Part shown: piece by piece, positions 1 to 12,600 of the stretch
How positions within the stretch are numbered: the stretch's first letter is position 1
Layout: every line of letters begins with the position of its first letter
Assembly: GCA_010094025.1 (NCBI GenBank)
Contig: ML991819.1
Coordinates: 124,001 to 188,000 of the forward strand
DNA: 64,000 nucleotides
From: Viridothelium virens
Lineage: Eukaryota > Ascomycota > Dothideomycetes > Trypetheliales > Trypetheliaceae
Direction: 5' to 3'
Position numbers and translations under genes: made by a program
Notes under the pieces: model-generated
The model's input: only the letters and a program-made list of their open reading frames with translations
Database searches by the model: none
What the model was told of the DNA's origin: nothing

Positions 1-350
1 CCTTCCACGCAACTCCATTCCCGCTATAACTATAGCTGTCCGCGTTTAGCCTCCCCTTTTCAATCGAGTTGATGACCAGCATGCCAAGGGCGGAACAGAT
101 CCCAGGGATCCAGTCGACGAATTTGACGTGTACATCGGAACCGTTGCGGGAGCTTTTGGAAAAGGTTGCGGCATCGATGAAGAAGAAAAACCCGAGTGAG
201 AACTGATAGTTCATCAGTGTCGAGAAGCACTGAAGATAGGTTATGTATACGACTTACCACAGCGCCGGCGGTGTAGACGCCTGCAGTGCGTGTGTTGGCA
301 CTGTTCACCCACTGCGGTTTGGGGAAGCGGAAGAGTCTGTGACTCGACAT
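1..350 (-). CDS. vps68: Vps68 / TMEM50 (UPF0220) family membrane protein, 5' part only
   Basis: N-terminal part of a small multi-pass membrane protein of the Vps68/TMEM50 family, which in yeast acts with Vps55 in endosome-to-vacuole transport. Exon 1 is 258-350 (31 codons, starting MSSHRLFRFPKPQW). A 55-nt GT-AG intron spans 203-257, and exon 2 runs from 202 off the window edge. Exon 2 encodes a hydrophobic stretch (FSLGFFFFIDAATFSK) followed by the family signature DVHVKFVDWIPGICSALG and LVINSIEK, which is why I am confident of the family. The remaining transmembrane segments lie outside the window. It is divergently transcribed from LOC1, with 293 bp between the start codons. Confidence 0.9.
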
Positions 351-643
351 GGTAGACCTTGAAGAGGACCGAGTCCTTCTGAGTTACTTGTGAGAGGAGA
401 GATGAGGGGTTGCCTCGCTCTATGTTGGCCTCTGACAATGAGGTTGAAGCTCGCCAGCGTAACTGCGGCGCATGTTTCCCTGCAGGGTCCTAAGGTATCG
501 TAGCAGACGCTCGGGCGTTTCGCGGGCAAACGCCGCACTGACTCGCAACCTTTCAAGTTATTCTAGGAATCAATTTTGTTCTTTTACTATACCTTTGCCT
601 TTCGCTTCAACCCTCACATCGCTAGCTCTAGAAGGGCTCCAGG
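351..643. promoter_or_regulatory. Shared upstream region of VPS68 and LOC1
   Basis: The 293 bp between the divergent start codons must hold both 5' UTRs and promoters. No TATA box or other clear factor site was recognised. The part next to LOC1 (570-640) is pyrimidine-rich, as is common in fungal 5' leaders. Confidence 0.5.
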
Positions 644-1259
644 ATGGCACCTACAAAAGTAAAAGCTGGGTCTGCCAAAGGCAATAATAAACGCCACCAA
701 AAGCCAAGTTCCAGTGGCTCGAGTTCCAAAAACAAGCAACGGGCTTCTATTTCCAAAGCTACAAAGCAACTAAAGACAAAGTCTGCGCCGACTCCTTCGA
801 GGAAGAAACGGAGATCATACACCGATGAAGAGCTTGGTATACCGAAGCTGAACATGATCACGCCTGCGGGTGTACAGAAACCAAGAGGCAAGAAGAAAGG
901 CAAAGTCTTCGTGGATGACAAAGTATGGCATCTATTTGGGTTGCTCACCTCCGACATAAGAAGTCTAACATTTTTGCTTCTAGGAGAGCATGATGACAAT
1001 CCTCGCCATGGTCAATGCAGAAAAAGAAGGGCAAATCGAATCGAAACTGATGAAGGCGCGCCAGATGCAGGAGATTCGTGAGGCTAGGCAGAAGGAGGCT
1101 GAGGCGCGACAAGAAGAAAAGCGCTCGAAGCTCGAGGAAACCAAAGACTCTATCAAGAGGCGGCGGAAGCGAAAGCCAGACTCAGAAGAAACGCTAGATA
1201 AGCCTGAGGATACCCCGAAACATCCAAAGATGAACCGGAAGCGCGTATCATTTGGCTGA
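644..1259 (+). CDS. loc1: Loc1, 60S ribosomal subunit assembly/export protein
   Basis: Nucleolar, highly basic protein of the Loc1 family, which takes part in 60S subunit assembly and, in yeast, in ASH1 mRNA localisation. Two exons (644-922 and 984-1259) joined by a 61-nt GT-AG intron give about 184 aa. Exon 1 is Lys/Ser-rich and ends in a segment typical of the family ([20 protein letters not shown], then [11 protein letters not shown]). Exon 2 starts [20 protein letters not shown] and continues as a charged helix rich in Glu, Lys and Arg, ending in RKRVSFG, which is also typical. The start is the first ATG in frame and has a purine-rich context. Its stop lies only 49 bp from the stop of the convergent hydrolase, so the two 3' UTRs almost certainly overlap. 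Confidence 0.92.
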
Positions 1260-1308
1260 GATGCCCGATATGCTCATGTCGCTCATTTCCACGAGCAAGC
1301 AATATCTT

Positions 1309-2850
1309 CTATTCTACAACGTGCAATTTACGTCTCATTGGAGCGTATGCGAAGGGAGGTGGTGGGCCTCTCCCGAGCTTCTCAGACCATCCGCTGGCTT
1401 GTACCCTTCTGGACTCTTCTAAGTCAATGTCCCTCGCCATTTTGTTGAAGAAATTCACAGCTGGCTTCACGAACCATCGCTCACCACTGCTCTGGAACCA
1501 GCTAAGATGGCCGCCAAGATCCGTCGCGCACAGGACAACGTGAGGATTAGCCTTGATCTCTTCGTACGGACATGCTTCATCTACAGCAATCTAATGACGA
1601 GCATCAGTGCACATGTATGATGTGACGGACAAACAGCATACCGGATCATCTTTAGCATGGATAGCGAAGAGCGGGATCTTGACAGCCATCACGGCATCTG
1701 CAGAGCTTGCGTCGCGGTAGTAAGCTCCTTCGGTGGGATAACCCCAAGTTGGGCCCTGTACCTCTCTACGGAGGATAATTCAGAGCGCGTCAAGTGTGTA
1801 TACGTCTCCATCGCTTACCTGTCGAATTCATAGAGGTATTTAGCTTTGCGCACACGGTCCATATCAATTCGTGGATTTTTGGATACTTGTTCAACGTGTC
1901 TATGAGTACGAGTCAGCAGGACTTTCTCTATCATTCAGGAAACTGCAGGTCTTACTGTTCTACCAAATTTCGCATGCTGGTTCCCATTACAGTCAAATAG
2001 ACATTCCGTCCAAGCCAAGTCCTCTGCAAAGCAAGCGAGCTGACGTCCAAGGTCCATGGATTCGACACTACTACCGCGGCATTGAGCAAACATGCATCGC
2101 CTTCTTCTCCAAGGTACTACAGTGTCACAGATTATCAATAAATGCACTTGAACACTGCTATACGTCTGAGGCAAAGAGGAAGATATGAGTGCCTACGTTC
2201 GTCAAGATGTTCGCCCCTAAACTGAAACCAATGGCGAACAATTTCCTATTTGGAAACGTCTTTCTCAACCATTTCACGGTCTGGCGCATATCCCATGTTG
2301 CGCGCGCATTGTATAGGACGGTGCTAGTAATCTTGGACATGGCGCATCCGCGGCTATTGACCACGCAAGCTTCCCAGCCCCCATCTTCGCCACGACCAAC
2401 AAGTGGAGCTAGTACATGTCGGAGATATATCTCATGAGAACCGCCTGAGAGGCCATGTAAAGTGACCAGCATGGGCTTGTCATCATCAGAGCTTATTCGA
2501 TGGAACTCCTCATCCGTGAAGTAAGTCGTTCGGGGTGGAAGAGTACTATCAGGCTCGGTGTTGGGAGTATGAGACACGAAATCGACGGCGTAAGTTCCCT
2601 TAAATGTAGGATCTTCGTTTTCGAACACCCTGCGTTTATAGTGGATGGGAATATCCTGACTCTTAACAGCAGTCCAAAAGGTTTGCAGATGACCGTTAAA
2701 AAGTAGAGGATTCAGATGACATGGTGGCGTTGCAGATCCGCAGAGCTGAGATAGAGATACCTCTGTTCCCAATTTGGTCTTGAGTTTCGCTGTTTGTGGT
2801 GCATGATCAAAAGAAACCTTTGCGTGTCCAATTATCCATCCAAGATCCAT
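1309..2850 (-). CDS. Alpha/beta hydrolase, YheT / EHT1-EEB1 type
   Basis: Serine hydrolase of the YheT-like family, whose yeast members (Eht1, Eeb1, YMR210W) act as ethyl-ester synthase/esterase or acylglycerol lipase. Five exons (2197-2850, 1956-2116, 1819-1899, 1642-1765, 1309-1590) splice to 433 aa. All introns are GT-AG, and the phases close without stops. Visible motifs: the N-terminal HLNPLLFNGHLQT, oxyanion-region LVTLHGLSGGS, nucleophile elbow GFSLGAN (Ser about residue 210), the acid in HAKDDP (Asp 338/339) and the catalytic His in GGHLSW (about 368). No signal peptide or membrane segment is evident. Substrate cannot be read from the sequence. It is convergent with LOC1 and divergent from SCC4. 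Confidence 0.88.
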
Positions 2851-3251
2851 ATCGTAGATGCCTTTTTAAAGATACCCCGACGACGCCATCGAAAGGCAGC
2901 TCAAGCAAGCAAAGTGGAAGACATACCCAGTGTTTTCAAGCGCATGACGTTAATTGCAGGACGTCAGGATCCGGAAAACGTCAGTTTCATTGCTCGTCTT
3001 CTTTCTCGGTGGTGGCTGCAAGCACGGCGGAAAGGAACGTGAAGCTCCGATGCGCCGAGAGTGCTTAGTCATCTCTCAGCTTGGAACTATAGTATGGCCA
3101 ATCAGAATGCAAGCGCATCGACAAAGCGCCTTTCTTCCGAACCTCACTTGTATGTCAAACGCGAATGTGAGGCGTGGCAATGATGAATAGCAGGACCAGC
3201 TTCAAACCCCAAAGTACTAGTTGACCCGACTCACGATGTCCAACAGTCAAG
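2851..3251. promoter_or_regulatory. Shared upstream region of the hydrolase and SCC4
   Basis: These 401 bp between two divergent start codons contain no supportable gene. They must hold both promoters. No specific site was recognised. Confidence 0.45.
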
Positions 3252-5818
3252 ATGAGCTATCATCGCCAACCGCATTATGGTCAAGGGCCCCAATACCCTT
3301 ACCAAACGCCAAACGGGGCTCCCACGTATTACTACCACCCACAGCCAGCTCCGCCCCAGGTGCATCCCATGGTGGTGATACCTGAGCGTCAGGTACGATA
3401 TCAGCAGTATCAAAGCTTTGATGGCACAAACGAGCGTCTTTACGGTCAACAGCCTGCCCAATACTATGGGAATTACGCGCATCAACAACATCCAACCCCA
3501 CAACATACGCTGCACCAAATCAATCACCAAGACCAATATCAGCCTCAAATTCAAGAGCAGTATCAGATTCAATCCCAAGCAGAACATCAAGGACAACATC
3601 GTGAACAATCCTCGCCTCGACATCCACAACAGCCATCGCTCCAGCGGGTTCACCAAAAGCCTCCAAAACACCAGCACCAATACCAGCCGTATCCTGCCAA
3701 GCCTCATCAGAGTCCTACAAATCTGCAACAGAAGAGTAAACCCGCGCCAAAGAACGTAGAAAAGCAAAAGGCTTCCGTAACGAACCCCAAATCTGTGGCG
3801 GTAGAAGCTTCAAGCACACACCATGAAACGCCGTTCGACTACCAGTTGCTCCTCCTTTCCATGGCAGATGAGTACATCAATGCTGCGCACAATATGGCAT
3901 GCAAGGTGGCACACGCACAGGATTCTAGGCAAAGTGGAGAATACTATCAACTAATGGCTACGGGACTGGGATGCATGGACTCTGTGTTGAAAAATTTCAA
4001 GCTGCATCCGAGAGAAGAAGCAAAGCTGCGGTTGCGGTATGCTACACTGTTGCACGAGGAAACCGTGAACCCTGAAGAAACGGAAAAGGTCTTGAGCAAA
4101 GGTATCCAACTGTCTGAGAAGCATCGACTCTTTGACCTGAAATATAGCATGCAGCATCTTCTAGCCAGGACGTTGTTTGAGACGAGGCAAAAAGCTGCTC
4201 TAAAATTTCTTGACAAGATCATTCCCGATGTTGAGGCCTATCACCACACTGCTTGGATCTATGCTTTTCGTTTCCTTCGGGTCACGTTATCCTTGCAGAC
4301 CTTCTCCCACTCGGAAGCACTTGCGTGCCTTCAGCATTTAAAAGCAATCTGTGACTTGTCTCGCGGTAGTGACCGAGCAATTTTTGTGACGTCTGCTACA
4401 ATGCAAGCGATGGTCCATCTCCGATTATCGGGTTCGGATTGTGTGGAGCAAGCCCAGCAAGCGATTGCTGCTGCAAGGAGCGAACAACTTGATCCCTCAT
4501 TGCAGCAACTGCCGCAAATAACATCTCTACTAAGCTTCCAGGATCTTGGCTGCGTCCTCCAGCTGCACAACGAACCGGATCAAATTACGGCCAAGATGAA
4601 TGCCATGAACAATATTATGGATGAGTCAAGACCAGACCTCAAGTGGACTTCAGACGGATCGTTCGGTGTGCCGTTGGGTAGATCTTGCGAAGACCAGGCG
4701 ACGCAGGATACGGGCGGCATCTTCCAGAGATTGTCAGATGGCGGACACGCTTTGATGTTTTGCTCACTACCACGGGATGAGTTATACTGCATAGCCTTTT
4801 TGCTGAGTAGTCTTGCTGCATTTCATCGGAATGCTGGTGGCGGGAAGACCGACAAATTTGCACAGGAAGGGCTCAAGGGCTTAAAGGGTAACGTGTAGAA
4901 GACATTAAGTAGTGAGACCTTCAGGCTGACTAATTTCCAGATGTCTTACCCCACGAGCGAATTAAGTCAACATCTCTGCCTGCTGCATCCAACCTGCATC
5001 GCTTACGAGCGCATCTTGACCTTAATCTTCGTGTTTACCGCATCTTTGGCTTCTGTGATCTGTCGAATTGGACCAAGGCAAAGGAAGAGTTGGACCATCT
5101 GAGACGCACACTTAAAGATTTCTCGTATCAGATCCCGCAACATACGCAAAATCTGATGCTTTACCTTCAAGGATCCATTCATCAGTCTGCGGGCAATCTG
5201 GATCTTGCGCTCAAGGTCTTTCGCTCATCTGCTCTTGCTCTATCACCATCATCTAATCGCGTACCGGCTCCACATCAGCAACTTGGCATCCTTGCTGCAC
5301 TCAATACTGTGTTCATTCTTCGAAATCCAGTTTTGAATTCGTACCCTGAAGCATCCGAAATACTGAATAGGTTGCAGCCGCTATGTAACGATCATCCATG
5401 TAAACCTATCAAGGCGGCATATACCCTTGCGCAAGCCCTTGTCACATCTACCGATGACGAGGTACAGTCCGGAAAACCGTCAATGCTCACCACCAAGACT
5501 TCGCTCTCTACATCTCTCGGCCTCGCAAAATCAACCCAAAACGCACAAATTATGGCTCTAGTTCTCAGCTTCTTGGCGCAGATTTTCTTCACTGGTATCT
5601 CAGGCGAGCAGGCGGAGAAATCAGCGAGAGCAGCGAGAGCCACCGCTCACAATTGGCGCAGTGGGCTTTGGATCGTGGTTGCTGACGGGATGCTAGAACA
5701 GACACTGGGTCTCTTGGGGAAGGAAGATGAGAGGAGGAAGATAAGATCGGACGGAATGGAGAAGCTAGTTAACCTACCGGAGGGAGTTAAAAAGAAGCTA
5801 GAGAGATTGAGCCCCTAG
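3252..5818 (+). CDS. scc4: Cohesin loading factor Scc4/Mau2 (Ssl3)
   Basis: Helical-repeat subunit of the cohesin loader, which binds the N terminus of Scc2/Mis4 and helps load cohesin on chromatin. Exon 1 is 3252-4887 and exon 2 is 4941-5818, joined by a 53-nt GT-AG intron, giving 837 aa. Residues 1-180 are low-complexity Gln/His/Pro/Tyr and look disordered. The MAU2 domain starts near DYQLLLLSMADEYINAAHNM and runs as TPR-like helix pairs to the C terminus; examples are CDLSRGSDRAIFVTSATMQA and LQGSIHQSAGNLDLALKVFR. The length is longer than yeast Scc4, as usual for filamentous fungi, because of the N-terminal tail. The CAG/CAA-rich N terminus may vary in length between strains. Confidence 0.85.
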
Positions 5819-6457
5819 TCGTCATTGATATCGGAATTTGGGATGTTTTTAGTTTCACTAGCTGAAGCATACCCTGTCTCAGTGCTGGAGGCTTTACGAG
5901 CTTTTTGTTTCGTTCTTTTTTGGAGGGTGTGTATGGAAAATCCTCGCCTTTTCAAGTGAATTGCTCCATAGCGCGGCGTCGGGAGCTTGAAAGACCCCTC
6001 GGGATCTTCTCGATTTACTCTACTTTTACTCTCGGCCTAATGGATCTGCTAAATGCTTAACAGACGGCAGTTTCGTGTATATATTATAACAGTCACTCGA
6101 CCAGTCACGCTAGCAAACAGAGAAACGACTGCTCTTGTGTATGCTGAATAGATCGATATAATTGATAGGGAAATTCACTTGCTGCATTATTCCCCTTGTC
6201 TTGCGGCTGAACCTTAGTATACTGTCACTATTGTAGCGTGTAGGCACTGAGCCTATGCCGAGCCGGAGGCCTAAGCTCGCGCCTGAAATTATTCTATTTG
6301 CCGTTCGGCAACGCTCAGATCTACCTACTCACACGACAAACAACCCAAGCCTTTACCGACTCCTATACCACGACAACTGCGTCCAATTCCATACTGTAGA
6401 CTGCGTCCATTCTCATTCACATCTACATCTACCTTTGCACCACTTACATCTTCTACC
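5819..6457. other. Intergenic, SCC4 3' end to YAG7-like gene
   Basis: This stretch holds the SCC4 3' UTR and the promoter of the next gene. The last 130 bp before the ATG are pyrimidine-rich (CTACACATCTACC-like). No gene or repeat was seen. Confidence 0.5.
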
Positions 6458-8110
6458 ATGTCCGCCTCCGCCATTTCGAACCCTCCTATGCAAACTGGAG
6501 AATCGAAAAGTTCCAAGAAGAAGAAGGCCAAGGGAGAATCGTCCGCGTCTTCTACTCCACTTCAGGGCATGGGATCCGAATCTCAAGCCGAGTCAGCCAT
6601 CCAAGAAGCCAAGACAAACGGACTCGATTCACCTCACGAGAGCCAATACGTTCGCGAGCTAAACAAGTACTTTAACAACCTTAAATATTCATGGCGAGCT
6701 GGTAGCTAATACGGCTTAACAGAAATATTCGCAATGTCACGAAGAAGCTTGTACGCCATCCTTCAAGCCCTCAAATGGAAGTTCACCTCAGTATAAGACT
6801 GACATTTCTACAGAACGCGACTCAGAAAGTTGATGCCATAATCGCTGAAAACCCAGGCCAATCTCTCGATGCTCTCGTCACCACTCGCAAAATTAACGCC
6901 GATCAAAAAGAACAAGCACTCCGCAAACCCGGTCTCCAAGCTCAGCTCCAGCAACTCGAGGAACAGGTTGCCCAGTACAAGAAATTCGATGAAGAGTATC
7001 AGCATCGGTTATTGACGGAGAGAGAATTGCTACAATCTACGCATAAACAAGAGCTTGAGAGATTGACGGAGACAATCAAGGCTGAGGCAGCTATAGAGGC
7101 GAAAAAGGATGTCAAGCACCGCCTCCTGACATTCTCGCGCTTCTTACGAGCCGCAGCTGCAATGAGGCAGAACGAAGACGAGAACTCGGAAGAAGGGAAG
7201 GCATTCGAAGGCGCGCTACTGCTTGTGTATGGAGGAGACACCAATGCAGTCGCTGCGGCGGAGAAGGTGATTGACGGCACAGATGATCTTGTTCCAGCTA
7301 CGGATGGGACCGTCCTGTCCGTGACATGTAAGTCGAACTCATCAAACCTTCATGCTGAGTTGGACTCTAGCTGACGTTTCCACAGATGCCCAAGTGAAAG
7401 CCAAGGCTCTCGAAGGCGCACCCGACGAGGCCTACGCTGAGCCGGACCTGGAACCTCCCCCACTATCTGCCGAACCTACCCCCCTCAGTGACCCCACTCT
7501 CGCCCATGCTGCCTCGACCGAGCTCGCCGACCTCTCTACTACCGACGGCGCCCTTGACAACCCAACCACATCCACTCTCCCACCCCAATCCAGCACGGGC
7601 GATTCCGCCGCCAACGCCTCAGCAGAACAACACTGGGACAACACCAAAGCAGCCGCTGGCGATGACCCTCTAGCAGAGTCCTTCGAGATGGTGCCACGCG
7701 ACCCAGCCGAGACGGAGACGCCGGCGGAGGCGAGCGCGAGCGTGAGCGTGGGGTTGGAAGGCAATAAACAGAGTTGGGCGGACGAGGCGACAAGCGAGGC
7801 GAATACTCTGGCTGCTGCGGGAGGTGCTGCTCAGGAGGAGGCAGTTGTGGCGGCGAACGGAAATGTGAATGATGGTTTCCATCAGGTAGTACATCATCAG
7901 AGAGCGAGAGGACGTGGAGGTGTGGGCGGTGAGCACGGGGGAAGGAGGGGACGCGGTGGGTTTCGAGGGGGTGAGGGAGATGGAGGGAGGAGAGGTGGAA
8001 GGGGTGGATTCAGGGGTAGGGGAGGTGGCGGGGATGGCGAGCATCGTGGACGCGGTGGTAGGGGTGGTGGATTCCGTGGCGGGCGTGGCAGGGAGAACAG
8101 CCAGCAGTAG
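6458..8110 (+). CDS. YAG7-like coiled-coil protein with C-terminal RGG repeats
   Basis: Fungal protein of poorly defined function. Four exons (6458-6666, 6723-6750, 6814-7327, 7386-8110) give 491 aa. I placed intron 1 at 6667-6722 because it restores LNKNIRNVTKKLNATQKVD, the conserved opening of the helical domain, whereas reading on from exon 1 hits a stop. Exon 2 is only 28 nt. Residues 80-210 form a charged coiled coil (QALRKPGLQAQLQQLEEQVA and onward). The middle is acidic and Pro/Ala-rich. The last 80 residues are almost only Arg, Gly, His and Glu with many RGG/GRGG motifs, as in RNA-binding proteins. The coiled-coil part resembles the fungal YAG7-like dimerisation domain from memory; that name is tentative. 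An RNA- or ribosome-associated role is inference. Confidence 0.7.
7900..8107 (+). repeat. RGG/GRGG-coding low-complexity tract
   Basis: G-rich coding repeat (GGTGGAAGGGGTGG-type) encoding the Arg-Gly tail of the preceding protein. The strand asymmetry (G on the coding strand) is strong compared with flanking DNA. Confidence 0.8.
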
Positions 8111-9621
8111 TAATACTGGTGCGGCTTCCACGTTTGCCGGGGTATTTGGTATCAGTCTCGCCGAGCATACTCTTACCTCAAAGTTGTTGCCCTGGGACAC
8201 ATGAAAGTGAGTGGATTTGCATTTTTTTGCTTGTCATCACAACATTTGGTTTCTGCTGCCTTTGTCGAAAGCCATTTGCGAAGGGCGTTTGTTTCCAAGC
8301 TTTGCCGTGATATCAGCGTCATCTGCATACCCATGGAGCTTGGTTTAGGCAAGGGGCATTTCGCATGTTCTTTGCATTCAGCACCTTCTCTTTTCTACCG
8401 ACAAAATCATGATTCCCGCATGAGAGAATACTCCCGAAATGTATTTAAGAGGAGCAGCTTCATGAAAAGCAGAATATCTATTGGCGAGTGCTTACTGCTG
8501 TGTCTTCTACTGAACTGTAGCATAGCACGGAATACTTTGTCTTTCTGAAGTGCGCTGAAGAAGAGCGTACTAGGCTCCTGGGTAGGATCCCATCTTCGAC
8601 CTATCATTCCACATGTTGGCCGCAGGGCTGACTGCAATGCGCTTTGTACTGTAGTATAATCCGGGGTAGTTGCCACGCTAATGCATTAGCATCCGTCTGC
8701 AGGTACACAGTTGAACCACGAATAGCGGGTAAATGAACTACACAAGCCCTCCGTCCGCCCTACAGACCGATTTTCTCGCGCTTGTGCACGAGGCCATTTC
8801 AACGCGGTAGATTCAATTATGCAAAATTTGAGATAGGCTATAGCGTGAGAGCTATGAATGGCATTCGGCATACTTGCTACATGGCTTGAACCCTAATATC
8901 TAAACAGGATGATGATGAGAGCCGTATTTGTGTGCGATAGGCATTGGATGAGGTTGGACTGTCTTGATTGAACCCACGTCTTATGTAGTGTACTTCGGAG
9001 ACACTTAGATGCTGAACTGTAGAAGAACCCTCGTCCAAGGAGTATGCGATTGGAAAGACGATCTTCAAGCAACGTTACAATTCAAGGTAAAGCGACATTT
9101 TCTCTCAATTTGCGATCAGAATACTAAACCGACAAATACAAAAGAAAGCAGACTGCACCTCTCCCAAATATTCAGGCCTTCTGCTTTTGTCGTTGCCCTT
9201 GTCTACTAAGTAGATATTAGCTGGCGTCCCTCCGAGCTTAGCAGCCGAGTAACTAGTAGGAAGGTGATAAGGTACCTTATGAGGCAGTATGTTCGGTGAT
9301 AGGCGGCGCTATACGAAATAGGAATAGCCAAAATCCAAGCGGAGTCTTAACCTGCTACCTCGCCTCCTCTCCAGCACCTACTCGAGTGAAGTGCAGTCGC
9401 CATCCGTTAGCAAATATTCATCGCATCGCCAACTTTTCTGTGCTGCTGCGCCCTTGTGGTGCTTTGCGACTGGCAGCCGCTCGCACTAGCATCTAGCTTT
9501 GTGCGTTGTCTCGATCACGACCGACAACAACGGACGTCTCGAGGAAGTCTCCAATCGCTCTCCAGGAGGCCGCAACAGCTGGATAACACCTTCAACTCGC
9601 ACGGAACGCAGTAGAGTCGCA
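8111..9621. other. Intergenic, 1.5 kb, no gene supported
   Basis: The open frames here are short, lack codon bias and match nothing I recognise. It contains a perfect 14-bp palindrome ATAAGGTACCTTAT at 9267-9280. The last 250 bp before the next ATG are probably the 5' leader of the demethylase gene. Confidence 0.5.
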
Positions 9622-12600
9622 ATGGAAGTGGAGATGGTGCATCAGACTATTGAAGCTCCGCCGGAGGATGAGAAGCCCAGCGTTGCAGCTGAGAATCTCA
9701 CCCCACCAGCCAGTGAGGACATGGATAAGGCTGCCGAAGCGTCCTCGGACCTTTCTGATGTTGAGTTGGAAGATGACGAGGACATTGGCGAAATTGAGCC
9801 GGACCATTACTGGGATGATGGCCGAGTGCCAGTCTTCAAGCCGGTAGGTCTACTGAAGCTCTTAAATTATCCCTCCCTGGTGTTATCAGTGGACCGAAAG
9901 AGCTCTTTCACATGCACCTTCGCACAGAGGCTAATCGCGATACTGAGTTCTAGACTATGAAGCAATTCAAAAGCTTTAAGAAGTTCATAGACAAGATCAA
10001 TAAATACGGAATGCGATCGGGCATCGTTAAAGTCGTGCCCCCGCAAGAATGGTAAGCACCCAGCTCCGCATCCAATCCCTCCAAATCTAATAGAACCCTC
10101 GCATTAGGCGCGACTCCCTTGCCCAGCTCGACGAAGCCGTGAAAACGATCAAGGTGAAAAATCCAATTACCCAGGAGTTCTCGGGTACTCACGGCACTTA
10201 CACTCAAGCAAACATCGAAAAGCAGAGATCATATAATCTACCGCAATGGAAATCCTTGACCGAAGAAACCCAACACCAGCCTCCTGCCAAGCGTGGTGAA
10301 CGACGTCGGCACCAACCGAAGATCGTCCGGGGCTCTGGTGCCAAGAAAGCGACCACCATTCGCCCTCCTCCCGCAGAGATTCCAGAGGGAACAAAACGGA
10401 GACCCGGCAGACCTCGAAAGAACCCACTGCCAGAAGTTAAGCCCAAAGTTGAAGATGAAAACGACGAAGATCAGGCTCGAGAGCCACCAACTCCTGTGTC
10501 TCCTCCGGAGGAAGAAAAGCCCGCAAAGACGAAGCCGAAGAAAGAAGCCAAGGCTTCGCCATCAAAGGGCGGCGGCAGTCAGGCCAAGTCCGTGTCCTCT
10601 CGACGCATGAATAACCGCGAAGAACGGGTAGAAGAAGTTGATGAAGCAGCATTCGAAGGCTTTGGCTACAAACTGGAAGATGTGGACGAGTACACTCCAG
10701 AGCGATGCGCAGAATTGGAGGACAAGTATTGGAAAAGTCTGACCTATGCCCCGCCCATGTACGGGGCTGACATGCCGGGATCTCTTTTCAACGACTCCAC
10801 CACGAGCTGGAACGTGGCGAAATTGGAGAATCTTCTCGATGTTCTCGGTACTAAAGTGCCTGGTGTCAATACGGCTTATCTGTATCTTGGGATGTGGAAA
10901 GCTACCTTCGCCTGGCATTTGGAAGATGTTGACTTGTATAGCATCAACTACATTCATTTCGGCGCTCCAAAGCAATGGTATAGTATTTCCCAGGAAGATG
11001 CTCGGCGATTCGAGGCGGCGATGAAAAGTACGTACTCGTAGGATTTCTATCGTAGTATCGCGAATACTGATCAGTCCCTCCAGATGTCTGGCCTAACGAC
11101 GCAAAGAACTGTGATCAATTCTTGCGCCACAAGACCTATCTCATTTCCCCATCGTTGTTGAAGCAACAGTACAACATCACGGTCAACAAGCTCGTCCATT
11201 ACGAAGGCGAGTTCGTCATAACTTTTCCATACGGATATCACTCTGGTTACAACATTGGATACAATTGCGCGGAGTCCGTCAACTTCGCTACGGAAGCCTG
11301 GCTCGACTATGGCAAGATTGCACGCAAATGCCACTGTGAAGCCGATAGTGTCTGGGTCGACGTCCATGAGATCGAACGGAAACTTCGAGGAGAGCCTACT
11401 CCTGAATACTACGAAGAAACTGACGATGACGACGATGACGACGAACTAGAAGACGAAGGAGGTAATTTACCCAGCCCACCGCAAAGTGTCGCTGGGAAGT
11501 CCAAATCAGCGCCGCGAAAGAGGAAGCGGGATCCCAAGGACAAGGACACTGGAAAGAAGGTGAAGAAAATCAGATTCAGGCTCAAGCCTCTATTAGAACC
11601 TCCTTGTGTTTTGTGTCCCAATGTTGCTAGCTTTGACAAGCTTCTCCCAACAGACAACGGTCAGAAAGCACACGAAATCTGTGGCCTGCTCACTCCCGAA
11701 ACCTGGGTCGCCGAAATCAACGGCAGGAGGACAGTGTGCAATGTGGCTGGCATTGATAAGGCCCGAATGGAGCTCAAATGCATCTTCTGCCGCTCCAAGC
11801 ATGGATCGTGTTTCCAGTGTGGCTCTAAAAAGTGCACGAGAGCCTATCACGGGACGTGTGCACAAGCAGCAGGCGTGGAGCTGGACTTCGGACATGTTCC
11901 TACCTTTGGTGAAGATGGCACCGAATATTACATGGATGGCTATCACGCCCGGTGCCGCTTCCATAGGCCCAAGAAGCCGAGGAACTTTAATTTCGAGCTC
12001 CTCGAAAAAGACCAATCGGTCATGGACTATGCAAGGAACCTGCAGCCCAAGCAGGTGGCTCAAGCCCAGGTTGGCCATGGCGAGGTTTTCGCAGGTATCG
12101 TTGTAGAGAACCGTGCCGCAGAACAAACGGCGATCTTGGACATTTTGCCAGAAGGGGGCCACATCGAGGTGGAATGGAAATGGTTCGCGCCTCTTGACCC
12201 TACCAAATCTGAGCGACCTAGGCCGTCCGAGAAGGCGATTCCCTTGCCTGCTGAAATCAGCCAATCTGCAGTATCCACCGCGAATCAAAAGGATGGACCT
12301 CCTACGATTGGTGATCCCTTCCAAGATAACACTGCCTTTAGGTGGCAGGAGTTCAATCCGGTGTCGCGATCTGAATGTACTAATCCTGCGCAGGCGAAGA
12401 TTCAGCTGGACAAGCCGGATCAGCTCTGGTTCTACCTAGGAAAGACATCAACGGAAGCTCGAGCTCAATATACACACGACCTCAGAATTATGACTCATAA
12501 CCTCAAGAGCAATTTCCTGGATACTGTCAAGCCACCTGGTCCACCTGTTCACCATGTAGAGCGCAAGCCGCACAACATCATTTATCCGAACGGTGCAAAT

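Noticed and set aside
3231-3767. 178-codon antisense frame over the start of SCC4
   Set aside because: Antisense shadow of the Gln/His-rich repeat; composition (Leu/Arg/Val) is what CAA/CAG repeats give on the other strand.
8201-8548. 115-codon plus-strand frame downstream of the YAG7-like gene
   Set aside because: Most likely 3' UTR or intergenic DNA; no recognisable domain or supported splicing.
10139-11041. Separate gene between the JmjN and JmjC parts
   Set aside because: Introns at 9844, 10052 and 11028 join everything in phase into one KDM4-type protein.
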